A stretch of 64,000 bases of DNA from positions 1,116,001-1,180,000 of the forward strand of contig JBLDXI010000046.1 of the NCBI GenBank assembly GCA_047495785.1. Direction: 5' to 3'. Source of the stretch: Lepidodermella squamata (Eukaryota > Gastrotricha). Both the position numbers and the translations under genes were made by a program. The notes beneath the pieces were generated by a model. The model made no database searches. It had not been told where the DNA came from and was given only the letters and a program-made list of their open reading frames with translations. Positions 22,441 through 33,068 of this stretch are shown one piece after another. How positions within the stretch are numbered: position 1 is the first letter of the stretch; every line of letters starts with the position of its first letter.

Positions 22441-22740
22441 ACTCGATGGCTTTGAAACTGGATTACAGGCCGCTACCAATCGCACCTTTTAGGAGCCGAA
22501 ACGCGGCAAATTACCGACCGCTTACAGTGGTGTTCGTTCTGATACCGGAACTTCTCGATCGGATAGGCAAAGCGAAAGTGTTTACTCGGCTTGATGTGAA
22601 AAATGCTTACAATATACTTCGGATCCGGGACGGTGATGAGTGGAAAACAGCGTTCCGTTCAAGATATGGCCTCTTTAATATCTGTCATACGATTCGGGTT
22701 GAACAACGCAATAAGCAGCCAAATAATCAATGGCCTACTC
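22440..22740 (+). mobile_element. Ty3/gypsy reverse-transcriptase fragment
   Basis: The frame contains [24 protein letters not shown] and [18 protein letters not shown], the fingers/palm start of gypsy-type reverse transcriptase. A +1 shift then gives FGLNNAI...INGLLVG. It is cut at 22741 by an inverted-repeat element. No catalytic YxDD box, LTR or integrase remains. Decayed. Confidence 0.75.
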
Positions 22741-23274
22741 GTTGGCAACGCGGAAAAACAACACTTGTGGAGTACCGTAGGTAGTTTTATTAGAAGCCAG
22801 TACTGGGTATAGAAAACGGCATTTTTTTCTCATACCGTAATTTCGTGCGCCGCTGTACTTGTATTAGTCGAAACGGTTACCCCATCGCGGACTTGAAGCC
22901 TTGATGAAATGCAAAGTTATATTCGTAGTAAACAGCTAGAAAAGCCCGCTTTCTTATTGCTGACAGTGTTGAGAGTTGCGATGAGTGCGTGAAACATTTT
23001 CCGAACATGTTTGACTATAAAATATTGACGGCCTATCACAACAGTCGTTTTTTACTCATCAAACGTTACCATCGATGGCGTTTCCAATGGGAGTACGCAG
23101 CCGTGCTGTGAACACCATCGCTAATGACATACACAGTAACCGTTTCGACTAATACAAGTACAGCGGCGCACGAAATTACGGTATGAGAAAAAATGCCGTT
23201 TTCTATACCCAGTACTGGCTTCTAATAAAACTACCTACGGTACTCCACAAGTGTTGTTTTTCCGCGTTGCCAAC
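22741..23274. mobile_element. 534-bp element with 140-bp terminal inverted repeats
   Basis: The left arm 22741-22880 and right arm 23136-23274 are almost exact reverse complements. One difference is the length of a T run. Outer ends are GTTGGCAACGCGGAAAAAC. The 255-bp core has no open frame. The element sits inside the gypsy reverse-transcriptase fragment. Long arms with a short empty core fit a foldback or Mutator-like miniature element. I found no clear target duplication. Confidence 0.85.
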
Positions 23275-23835
23275 GTACTGCAACAACGGCATGATTTTAT
23301 CTGGAATAAGCAAGAACAATAACATCACAAGTTATAACGAGAACTGACTGTTCAAAGAATAGCTATGCGCTTAAGGAATACCCAAAAATCCGACGTAAGG
23401 TAGTTTTGTGCTTCTCATTCCAACTTTTCTTCTGTTCAGACTTTTCTTGAGCGACTTTATGATGATTACCAACGTTCTCCCATCTTCGAACAAGAAAAAA
23501 ACGCCCTTGATACAAATGGATGATACGTGCCGAAATCGACCAATTCTTTAGTACCGGTCATGACAGTGATCGGGAGGCTTCACAAACTATCGATCATTTC
23601 AATATGGTATCAAGGCGTAACCGCAACTTCCGCTATGTGACAGACGCCCCCGGAATCGTCAAATACGGCTGGGCTTTCATCTTGATGAGTGATGAATGAT
23701 GATCGGAATGCGAATAACGCTGCTCTTGGTATGATTTGACTTTTTTATCACTGATATATGATTTTATTCTGATTTACAAATAAAATAAAATCCACAGCTC
23801 TGCATCTAACTTAACTCTGTATCAACTTTGTGATT
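23275..23835. other. Spacer with possible decayed coding pieces
   Basis: A short plus-strand frame near 23449-23548 (ERLYDDYQRSPIFEQEKNAL) ends at a stop. I cannot assign it. Otherwise it is non-coding. Confidence 0.25.
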
Positions 23836-23982
23836 TGGTGGTACTTCCGCGCCGCAAGATCCGCACGTGTATATTTCCGCACAGGGGTCATTAGTGCAAG
23901 TATATTCCATCTTAATAATTACATGGCTAAGGAATGTTTGGTCTGCGCGGATAAACCATGCGCGGAAGTACCAATGCACCAA
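23836..23982. mobile_element. ~146-bp miniature inverted-repeat element
   Basis: GGTACTTCCGCGC at 23840-23852 is matched by its perfect reverse complement at 23960-23972. TTGGTG / CACCAA pairs lie just outside. The interior repeats ATCCGC-type words. Size and layout fit a MITE. It lies about 215 bp upstream of the fucosyltransferase-like gene. Confidence 0.55.
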
Positions 23983-24196
23983 CTCTCAGTCTAAATCTAA
24001 CGAATACGGATAAAATTTCAGATGTGTATTAAATCTCGTTTCAAGTATGTTCCCTCACAATAGCATAAATATTGTGCAAAAAATAAGAGCGTCGGTTAAA
24101 ACGAAAATTCGCGCAAGTAAGGATTGTTTCAATTAATTCCAAAGATTATCACTACATCTTACATCTAGTCAAGCATTCAGGCCTATCGCAGCCAAC

Positions 24197-26102
24197 ATGC
24201 AGCAATGTAGTGAGCGATGGTTAGTAACATGCGGTCTAGCTACGACATTTGCGCTATGGCTGGTAACCTGCAGATTAGCTGAATTTTATGAACTAAGAAA
24301 CGTCATTTTTGCGGTCGAAAAAAGCGATGACACCGTCTTCCAGGAACCGTTGCCACCAATAAATTCACAAATAGCCGTAACTGACAATGCAACGTGCTTT
24401 CCTATCGTTTCTTTGAAGACGTGTAACGTTGGGACACTCCATCAACTATCATCGCCGGCTGAAAATCTGCGAAATTTCAGCGCCATAGCAGCGGCAAATG
24501 CAGAAGACGAGTTGGCCATAGCCGAAAACATTAAATCGATTTACATCGCGAGAATGATGGAGAAATTTGCCTCAAATTGCCGGCCTAAAGTGATGGCATA
24601 CTCGTGCGATTCCCCGGGTTGTCGAGGATGGGGCGGTCGTCTTCGAGGCATTGTCACTGCGTTCTACTCAGCCCTACTAACCGACTCGCTGTTCCTCATC
24701 GACGCAACGCACCCTGTGGATTTAGGCAGCTTTTTCGCGATTAATTCGGAATTTTACGGTTTCAGCGGCAAGTCGGACTATCACTGCCTGCTGCGTTATA
24801 GCCGGCTGCCTATTTATCGATCAATGGATTTCGATGAGCCGGTTCGATTCGCTCTAACTGAATGGTTCGAAACGTATATAAAAATGGTAGCGATTACGAT
24901 GGCGTTAGGCTGCAGACGAATACGATGGTAGCGGTGGAACAGGGCTTGGAGACGGATTTGTTTGCACGCCTCGCTGATGTCTATGGATTGCGATTTTATA
25001 ACTATCTGCAGCTAGTTTCTGCAGCGCTTCGCGTCATTTTTGATAGGCCGCAGCCGCGCCTTGAAACTATGGTGCAAAATTCATTGCGCCGAGTGGCCGC
25101 AGCATCTCACACGACTTCAAATGCAACGATAGGTGATTTTTCAGAATAATTTCATATTTATTTTAGTTTAGGACACCATTAAATCTCAAATTGATCACAA
25201 AATGAGGAATTTGAATAATAGCAATCCTTACACTATCGAAATTACCAATCTTCGAAAATTGTATCAATTTTTAGTGATTTGATCAACAATTTCCTAACTA
25301 AATCAAAAGATAGAAGCAGATTCGAGTTCCTCGATTTTCTTCACTTTTCCTGAGAACGAACTCACTTACAATTTATTTAATTGAGGAGCGTCAAAGAGAG
25401 CGGCTAATCAGAACTTCCCGATTTTATCAGATTTCAATGGTATGATCGAACTTTTTGTATCAAGTCTAAATTCGAAGAAATTCATCGCAATAGCAAGCGG
25501 CTGAAAATTGCCGTTCCTATACTCTTAAATCCCAAGTCCTATGTTTAAGCTGAAAATTAGCAGTAAAATTGATTGTTGGAAACTCAAGTCCGGTTTTTTC
25601 GATCCAGAAGTCAATGTTTTTTTGTATAGGCATACATTTGCGCATCGACACGAACCGAGTCATCGCCAAAATGATTCCCTGCTTCGCCGATGAAGTAGGC
25701 AGAATCATAAAAAAGCACAATTTGGAGCGGCCTGGCGTTTACATTTCAAGCGACAATGCGAAAGCTACAGAACGCCTTAAACGGCTGCTATGGCGTGATT
25801 ATAAAATCACAGCGCTCGAGCCTGACGACGGCGAGGTTTGGCACATAGACGTCATGGATAACGAGGTGGCAGCGAAGTGGAGCGCCGAAACTCGCTGGGA
25901 AAAGGCTGCGGCGACATACCGCGACTGGCTGGTTCTGACGCGCATGGACTATTTGATCATTAGCCGGAGTGGCTTTTCGGAATTCGCGTCGTACTACTCG
26001 CGCCGGCCAACGCGGCGCTTTATACACAAGCAACGCCACAAATGTACCTTTGAAGATTACAACTTTCTGCCTGATCTTCTTTTTGACATAAAAAATTCTT
26101 AA
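24197..26102 (+). CDS. Fucosyltransferase-like type II membrane enzyme, with one frame break
   Basis: Exon 1 is 24197-25132 and exon 2 is 25630-26102, joined across a 497-bp GT-AG intron that completes a Gly codon and gives GIHLRID. A hydrophobic segment near residues 10-25 fits a Golgi signal anchor. SPGCRGWGGRLRGIVTAFYSALLTDSLFLID resembles the donor-site start of GDP-fucose-dependent transferases. The C-terminus has the DWLVLTRMDYLIISRSGFSE box common to this superfamily. Within exon 1 the frame shifts once near 24875-24890, at a TATATAAAAATGG tract. Adding one base restores about 469 aa; a 29-nt GT-AG intron is a less likely alternative. AATAAA follows near 26150. Acceptor and linkage are unknown. 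It is the only plus-strand multi-exon gene within the minus-strand array. Confidence 0.65.
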
Positions 26103-26309
26103 AATGAAAATTGGAACGCAAAACACATTTCTGGAGAGAAACTGAGGAGAATAAAAAATGCGCTTATTGAAATTTCCGTTTCTAAAAGTGAGTAAAAAAG
26201 CAGGAAATTATTAATTTTTCAATTTAATCAATTTCAATTTCAATTTAATTTTCAAATAATTAAAAATGGATTGAAATTAAGAGAAAAGGAATTTAAGGAA
26301 AAAATTTAC

Positions 26310-26853
26310 CTGCTTTTGCATTGCCAAAATTTCTTTCTTCATTTTCTCAGCGTGTAAGAATTTGCATCCTTCGCAAAATTCTTGGTCGCAATGCTTGCAT
26401 AGCTGTGGATTTTGTGACACGGCCAGGTGAATACACCGATCTTCCGAGTCCGGTCCCGCACAAGCTTTCTTAGATGCCTTGAACGAATCAATCGCCCGGG
26501 CCAGCGGGAAATTTCGAATTAATACTACGAAAACACGAAAATTAAGATTAATCGAAAAAATAGACGACTACAACTTTTCGGGTCGCCGTTTGGAATCGCT
26601 GACATAGCTCGACATTCCGGGCATTCAACGGCGCCTATTGTTTTCGAAGCTTGGCCAATCATGTTAATGCACTTGAGGCAAAATGAATGGCCGCATGTTG
26701 GCAAATTTCTTGGGTCCAAGTAAAATTCATGGCAAATCGAGCATGATAAAGACTAGAAGAAAAAATTAGTGAAAAATATTGAAAAATTTAGAAGGTACCA
26801 ACCTTTTCCACATCGCTAATTTTCCGCTGTTTTGATGGCGGTGAGCTCATCAT
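26310..26853 (-). CDS. Copy F: RING and B-box exons only
   Basis: Exons 26803-26853, 26575-26752 (178 nt) and 26310-26524 (215 nt) join in phase. They encode the leader MMSSPPSKQRKISDVEK, a complete C3HC4 RING (CGHSFCLKC...CPECR) and the B-box-like finger (CKHCDQEFCEGC, HAEKMKKE). A good GTAAAT donor follows, but exons 4-6 are absent before the fucosyltransferase gene at 26102. It is thus 3'-truncated, or a RING/B-box-only variant ending in the intron. Its ATG lies 115 bp after the stop of copy G, the same layout as M after N. Confidence 0.7.
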
Positions 26854-26967
26854 TCACTCTAAAAACTCTAAAAAATAAAACAAAAATGTCAAGTTTTGAA
26901 AGACAAAACTTTTAAACGAAAGGCAGTGCCATCGACAAAAACGAAATCGAAAATTCACACAAAAATG

Positions 26968-29034
26968 TTATTCGAAAATTCCTGAAAGCTCAAAAAGTTT
27001 GACAATTTCGTCACGCTTCAACGATTTTGCCAAAGCTAAAGGAGTGCAACCTTCCCGATTTTTCATGCCAGCAAGTTGCGGGTATTTTTCCAAAAGATAT
27101 TCAACACCGTGCTTCCAGTCCTCGCCAACGGCGATATGCAACAAATTTCCATCGAGATAGGACATATCAATGACGAAAGGACTGAGGCCCTTTGAAATCA
27201 GATATTTGACCGTCGGCAGACTGCCGCATCGAGCAGCTAAAACCAGCGCAGTTCTGTGATATTTATCGACAGCATTGATCGGAGAGGCGAATTCCTCCGC
27301 CAGCATTTTTACGCATTGCTCAGAGTAATTTTCTTTCGCGGCAAACAGAAGAGCTGTGTAGCCCTTGTTCACTGCAACAACGGCCTTAGCTAGAACCGGG
27401 TAATAGGACAAAACCACTCGAACAACTTCTAGCTTGTTCGCTTCGATGGCTTTGGCCAAGCCGCGTCGAACCATGTAGAATTTCCCCTTGGTTTTGTCGT
27501 AGGCTGAGATTTTGAAAAAATAATCTACAACATCAGAACGGCCTTTGGCAATGGCTTCGTAAAACATGGTTTCTGCGCCTTCGACTTGGGCTAAATGCTC
27601 GTCGAAAATCGGCGACATAAAATTCTCATCCCGCTCGGGCAATTTCGAATGCAATTCCTTGACTTCATCTAAAGTCCCGGATGAAATGGCTTTGTATAAC
27701 TGGATAATCAAAGCACATTCCTAAAAAAAAATTAAAAATTAATTTACGCCAAAATATATGAAGAAATAAACCAACTTCATCGGTTTCCTCTTCGTTTTCC
27801 CACTCATCGCTTTGTAGGCAGACATCAATTTCTTGCATTTCTTTCAAAATATTCGAAATTTTGACTTCGGCCGTAGCGCAACTAAACATATTATGCCCGA
27901 TATAGGACGAGCGTGTAGATACCTTATAGTAGAAAAAATTAATAAATGTCGCGTATTTTTTTAATGAGCAAAATTACCTTTGTCCACATTTCATCAATGA
28001 CAATTCGCGAATTCGCAATATCGTCCAGTTTCACGTCCAAAACTGATTTTGAAGCCAAATTTCGAGCTTCCGACAAAACAGTTTGATCAAGTTTGAAATC
28101 CATATTTTTCTGAATTTTTCGGCGCATTTTCTCAGCATTTTTCGATATCTCCTGCTTCCATTTCGCTTGGGCTTGGTCAATTGACTTTAAGAATTTAGCC
28201 TTCATACATTCGACGAATCGATCGACTTTTTGGTTAACGTTCTGAACGTCAGTTTCAACTTCTTCGAGGCGCGACTCGAGTTTCGTCTGATCGGTCAAAT
28301 CATTGACATGTTCCGTTATCTAAAATTTTAAAATTAATTTAAATTTTTTTTTAATTTTAAATTTGAAAAATTTGAAGAGCATTAAAATTTCAGGAAATAA
28401 AAAAAAAATTTAAGGAGGAATCTTTCAATTAATTTAAAAATTGTGAAATTAATTTTGTAAAGCCTCACTTTTTCGGTGTATTCGGCGATTTCCTTCTTCA
28501 TTTTTTCAGCATGCAAAAATCGGCAACCTTCGCAAAACTGTCGATCGCAATGCTTGCAAAATTCTGGAGCGGCTGAGACCGCCAGGTGGATACATCGATC
28601 TTTCTCCGAATTTTCCCGCGCAAAACGGGGCCGAAATTCTGTCGCATTTTCGGCTTCTTTAATCGATTCGATAGTTCGAACCAGGGGGAAATTTCGCAAT
28701 AACTCTGAAAAATCTATTAATCCTACAAAAAATGTTGAAATTTCTGTATTTTTTACTTTTCACATCGCCTTTGGGAATCGCAGAGACAACACGACATTCC
28801 GGGCATTCGACAATAGCCTTATTTGCTCGAACTTTCACGGCAAGGTGAAGACACTTCAGGCAGAAGGCGTGACCGCAAGACGGCAAATTCCGGGGATCCA
28901 AGTAGAGTTCGCAGCAGATCGAGCAAGACAGTGACTAAAATATGTTCACAATTTTTTCTGGGGATCAAAGCCGTGTTTATTCAAACCTCTTTGACATTGT
29001 TCACTTTGCGTAGCTTTGAAGGCGGAGAACTCAT
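26968..29034 (-). CDS. Copy G: RING/B-box/coiled-coil/ankyrin protein, 567 aa
   Basis: Exons: 28987-29034, 28757-28934, 28469-28704, 27978-28319, 27776-27922 and 26968-27720. All phases agree and give 568 codons with the stop. Leader MSSPPSKLRKVNNVKE. RING has LPSCGHAFCLKCLH and CPECRVVS. B-box-like finger has CKHCDRQFCEGCRFLHAEKMKKE. Exon 4 has KWKQEISKNAEKMRRK and ASKSVLDVKLDDIA. Ankyrin exon repeats include GYTALLFAAKENYSEQC and ALVLAARCGSLPTVKYLISKG. It is almost a twin of copy N in all exons. Predicted E3 ubiquitin ligase of TRIM-like layout; the substrate is unknown. Confidence 0.87.
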
Positions 29035-29784
29035 TTTTCGAGGTTGACTAGTTTTTCTAGGGGCAATAAAAAGGAAAAATAATTGGGAAGACTTAAAGTG
29101 AAGTTACCAGTATTTTTTTATTTATTCACTAAATAACAGCTCATATATGAGAATGTTCAAATCAGATTTATTTGCGTTTTTCGTTTTTCGAAGCTTCGCA
29201 GTGAAATTGAATTTTTTTAATTCAGTTGATAAAATGTTGAAATAATTAATCGTCAAGACAGCCAAATTTTTACATCATAATATAATAACACTATGTTTGA
29301 TCAATTCAAGTATAAAATAAAAACGAAGTAACACACACACACACACATTTTTTACACAAAAATGTTCGGAAAATTCGTGGCCAAAATAATTAGCATTCGA
29401 ATGCTAAAAAAGTAGTGGTAAATTTCAGCTTCAATATTTAGAATGGTCATAGCATTGCTATTTACTCAAAGTTTTCATACATGAATATCCTCATTCAATC
29501 AATACAGTCGATATATCACAAACAGAAAAATTTGGCCGATTTTACAACTTTCATGTAGACATCCCTCGAAAACGCGAGAATTTCAATTCAGCATAGAGAG
29601 CAAAAAAACAAGCTAGACGCCAATGAGGTAGAAGGGCTTTCAGCCCTGTGAATCACAAAATGTAAGAACAATTGAGACAGCGCGAATTCCCCTACTAGAA
29701 TTGAAGCTAGCTCTCTACCTTTACCCAAATTGTCGCCATCTGAGGTGACGTTGTCCAATCAACCACAACCAGAGCAATTACGAT
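29035..29784. other. Spacer between copies G and H
   Basis: AT-rich, with no ankyrin exon on either strand. An (AC)8 microsatellite occupies 29331-29346. Confidence 0.5.
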
Positions 29785-31322
29785 TCACACATGAACCAAA
29801 TAATCATGAAAATTGTTCGCTTTCAGCTGTTCAAGCTTCCTTCTGCGGGTCTCGTGAGGCGAATATCGAACTTCCAAGTCTTTCAGCTGTTGAATGGCAT
29901 CACATATATTGCGCTTGACGCGTTCGCTGCCGAGCGAAATTCGGCCCATGCGCATTGACAGCTCGTCCACCTTAAAAAAATTCAGAAATTTTCATTAAAT
30001 TAGCGTAAATAAGGTAAAAAAAGCGAAAATAATTTTCAGAATAACTAAAAACAGTGGACAATTTCCAGTGGTTGTGAAATATTTAGGAATTTTTTACTGA
30101 AAATGGTAAGGATAATTTTTTACATCAGGGTGTAAATTTTAGAGATCTCATTAGTTTTATTGAAATTTTGTTGAAATTATTTAATCGTAAAATTATTTAA
30201 AAAATAAATAGTTAGCCAAACATATTTTAATAATTCTCTGAAATTCCCTGAAAAATCCGATTTAAATTTATAATTTGTTATCTGATTTTCAGGCTTCGAA
30301 AAAATTGTTTAGTCCGAACTTATCGATAAGTAAAAAAGTAGGCTGACATTTCGAAAAAAATACCTCTTGAAAGGCGTCATCGATACGAGTTCGCATCGCA
30401 GCAATATCGTTGAGCTTGTAGTCGAGAACAGATTTCGAGGCAAGAGCTTGAAATTCATCCATCACAGTCGCGTCGAATTTGAACGACGCGTTTCTCTCCA
30501 CATCTCGTTTCATTCGATCACCAGCCGCTGTTACTTGCTGCTTGAATTTGACTCTCGCCTCATAGGCAGCAGTCGAAAATTCATGTTCGATAAAATCAAG
30601 CAAACTGTCGATTTTGGTGTTGGCCAATGCCATTTCGGCTTCGATTTCTTGAAGCCACTTGTCGTAATTTTTCTTATCGGTTAGCGCAGCAACTCGGTCG
30701 GTAACCTTTTCATTTAATTTTCAAAATAATTTTCAACACAAATTTGAGATTTATACCTTGATACGAATTTCGGTGATTTCTCGCTTCATTTTTTCGGCGT
30801 GTTTGACCTGGCAGCCCTCGCAAAATGCTTTGTTGCAGTGGTTACACTCCTCTGGCTTGGGCGAAATAGCTAAATGGATGCACAAGTCACTCTTTGACTC
30901 GTTAACGTCCTTCCAAACAAAGACAGGACAATTTTCAGGTAGCTTCAACGAATCGACAGTTCGAGCTAGCGAGATATTTCGCAGCAAAACTGCGTTGGAA
31001 AAAATTAGGATTTTTTTTGCAAAAATTGTTAAAACAAACGTTTCACGTCACTATTTGGGACTTTTGACGTGGCTCGGCATTCCGGGCATTCAACGATCGA
31101 CTTGCCATTATGGTTTTTCGTCACCTGATAAAGGCATTTCAGGCAGAACGAATGGCCACATGTCGGCAAACAACGAGGGTCGGTGAAATATTCGTGGCAA
31201 ACGAAACACGAATGAGACTGAAATCAATTGAATCAGAAGGTTAGAAAATGCAAGAAAATATTTTTTCTCACCTTTTTGACATGGCTCATTTTGTGGATTT
31301 TTCGAGGAGGCGAGCCACTCAT
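29785..31322 (-). CDS. Copy H: RING/B-box/coiled-coil protein without ankyrin repeats, 329 aa
   Basis: Exons 31272-31322, 31040-31217 (178 nt), 30757-30989, 30364-30705 (342 nt) and 29785-29970 join in frame. The last exon reads through the usual exon-5 sequence (MGRISLGSERVKRNICDAIQQLKDLE) to a stop instead of reaching a donor, and no ankyrin exon exists downstream. The RING here has CFVC and CGHSFCLKC; the finger has CNHCNKAFCEGC. ATG 31322 (MSGSPPRKIHKMSHVKK) is chosen over an in-frame ATG at 31352 because copies I and K start there. It is either a degenerate copy or a shortened member that could pair with full-length relatives through the coiled coil, which is inference. Confidence 0.7.
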
Positions 31323-32180
31323 TGCAGTTTCGATTTTAGTTAGAAATTCCATTTCAGCTCTAAAAACATAAGGTTCAACTAAAATCTGGCAAATGTTGGC
31401 AACTGACATTTTTTGTCAGCTTTCATTCGTCTGATACTTCAATTTCTCTGTAAATGGCTAAGCGATTGTTTAAATTACGTAAATTACGAACCCAATTTGA
31501 CACAGAGCAGAAAAAACCCCACTTAAAAACGACAAATATCTAAACAAACACACTTCTGGGGACATCGAAAACGTCTGCGGGGAAATTATTTTTGAAAAGG
31601 TCTGACGAATCACCAAAACTTTTGAACTTGGTTTTCTGGCGGAATTTACCCCTATATTTAGATTCCTTCAAGTTCCAAGTTTGGAGATCATCGATAATTC
31701 GCAAACAGGTAAATTCATGAAATGCATTTGAGATTCTCCACAAAATAGCAATAAAATATCGAACAATGGTTGCATGATGCACAATCAAAAAATTAGTTTG
31801 TTCGAACTCGTTAAGACAAATCGGAATGTCCCCAATTCGGACAATCCTCGGGACAATCAAAATCCGGAGTATTTCCTGCGTTATTTTTCACACACGAGAC
31901 AACCACAAGATTTGACTGGACTTCGACCTAGTTTCAGACAGACCAAATTTAGCCCGAGTTCTGTCATTAGATTTTTCTTAACCATCGGCCAATGAAATTC
32001 TGTGAACATCCGAGTAAATAATCGGGCAGCTAAAACTTGTTCTTTGAGCAAAATCGTAACAAACACGACTCACTGCGATTTTGTTAAGACTTAGCGAAAA
32101 ATGTAATAAAATGTTCCCTGAACGAAATGCAAAAAGGCGGAATGAAAATGACGAGGTATTCTCCGAATTTCATGGGCTAT
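31323..32180. other. Spacer upstream of copy H
   Basis: No gene recognised. The open frames here lack any family signature. Confidence 0.35.
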
Positions 32181-32184
32181 TCGA

Positions 32185-32560
32185 TGGTACCAAAAAATTA
32201 CCTCTTCGGCATATCTTGCGATTTTTGTCTCCAGTTTTTCGCGGAAATCCCCGCAAAACTGATGATGGCAAAGCTTGCGAAATGGCGAAACTGCCAGTAG
32301 GTGTTTTTTGGAAGCAATCCAGCTGCTCTCTCGACTTTTTTGATCGATTCCAAGGTTCAAGCCCGGGCATACTTTCGCGATATTTTGCGATATTTTCCAT
32401 AAAAGACGTCAAAATTAAAGAGTGATCAAGCTATACTTTTCAAGCAGTCTTTCATACGGAACATTCGCCCTATTCGCAATGCATTTCAGGCCAAATTTGA
32501 AGATCCTTCTCGACAATTCCCTCTCACAGCTTGTCAAGAATATAATTTTTAGTTTAATTA
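32185..32560 (-). pseudogene. Relic B-box and RING exons
   Basis: The minus strand at about 32190-32400 reads CHHQFCGDFREKLETKIARYAEE and, in another frame, LESIKK, echoing CKHCDRQFCEGC...HAEKMKKEIAEYTEK and VESLKEAE of copies G and N. At 32450-32540 GLKCIANRANV echoes the RING FCLKCLH...VRANK. Frames are broken and most Cys/His ligands are lost. It is the remains of one more family copy between H and I. Confidence 0.55.
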
Positions 32561-33068
32561 ATCCTGTCCTATAAAATTAGAAAAAAACCAAATTCACAAA
32601 TGTATATTTACGCTAAATAAAAGCAAAATTCAGCTGATTGATTTAAAATGACTTATTCCTATCTTGCATGAAACATAAAATTGAAACACTGCATGAAAAA
32701 GATTATTATGGCACAATTTTACGAATTTTCAGGCGTTGAACAAATTTTTCGCACCTTGATGTCCTCAATTTCTGAACCTTTCAGGGTGATGAGTTGTATT
32801 ATACACAAAAATGCGATGGCCGAAATTTACAGATCCATTTTATTCATATATAAGTGCCTTCTCTTAAAAATTTGAAAAATAATCGCTAAATTATGTTAAT
32901 AAATTGATGTGCAGATTTCAGTTCTGGATTTACAGCTTTTTACAATCATTCTGAATATTGTGTAAGGCTATATATTTTTTCATTGGGAATTATTTTCACA
33001 TATCACAATTAATTTGTACAAAAAAATAAGAAAATTCGCGATTCAATGGCACAATATATTTTTTACAA
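32561..33068. other. AT-rich spacer 3' of copy I
   Basis: Nothing recognisable was found. Confidence 0.4.

Noticed and set aside
24862-25149. Separate small gene overlapping the fucosyltransferase exon
   Set aside because: Its sequence continues the enzyme in another frame and splices in phase to exon 2, so it is the same gene after a frame break.
32337-32370. tRNA-like GGTTCAAGCCCGG string
   Set aside because: No matching acceptor or anticodon stem could be folded around it, and it lies in a relic B-box exon.
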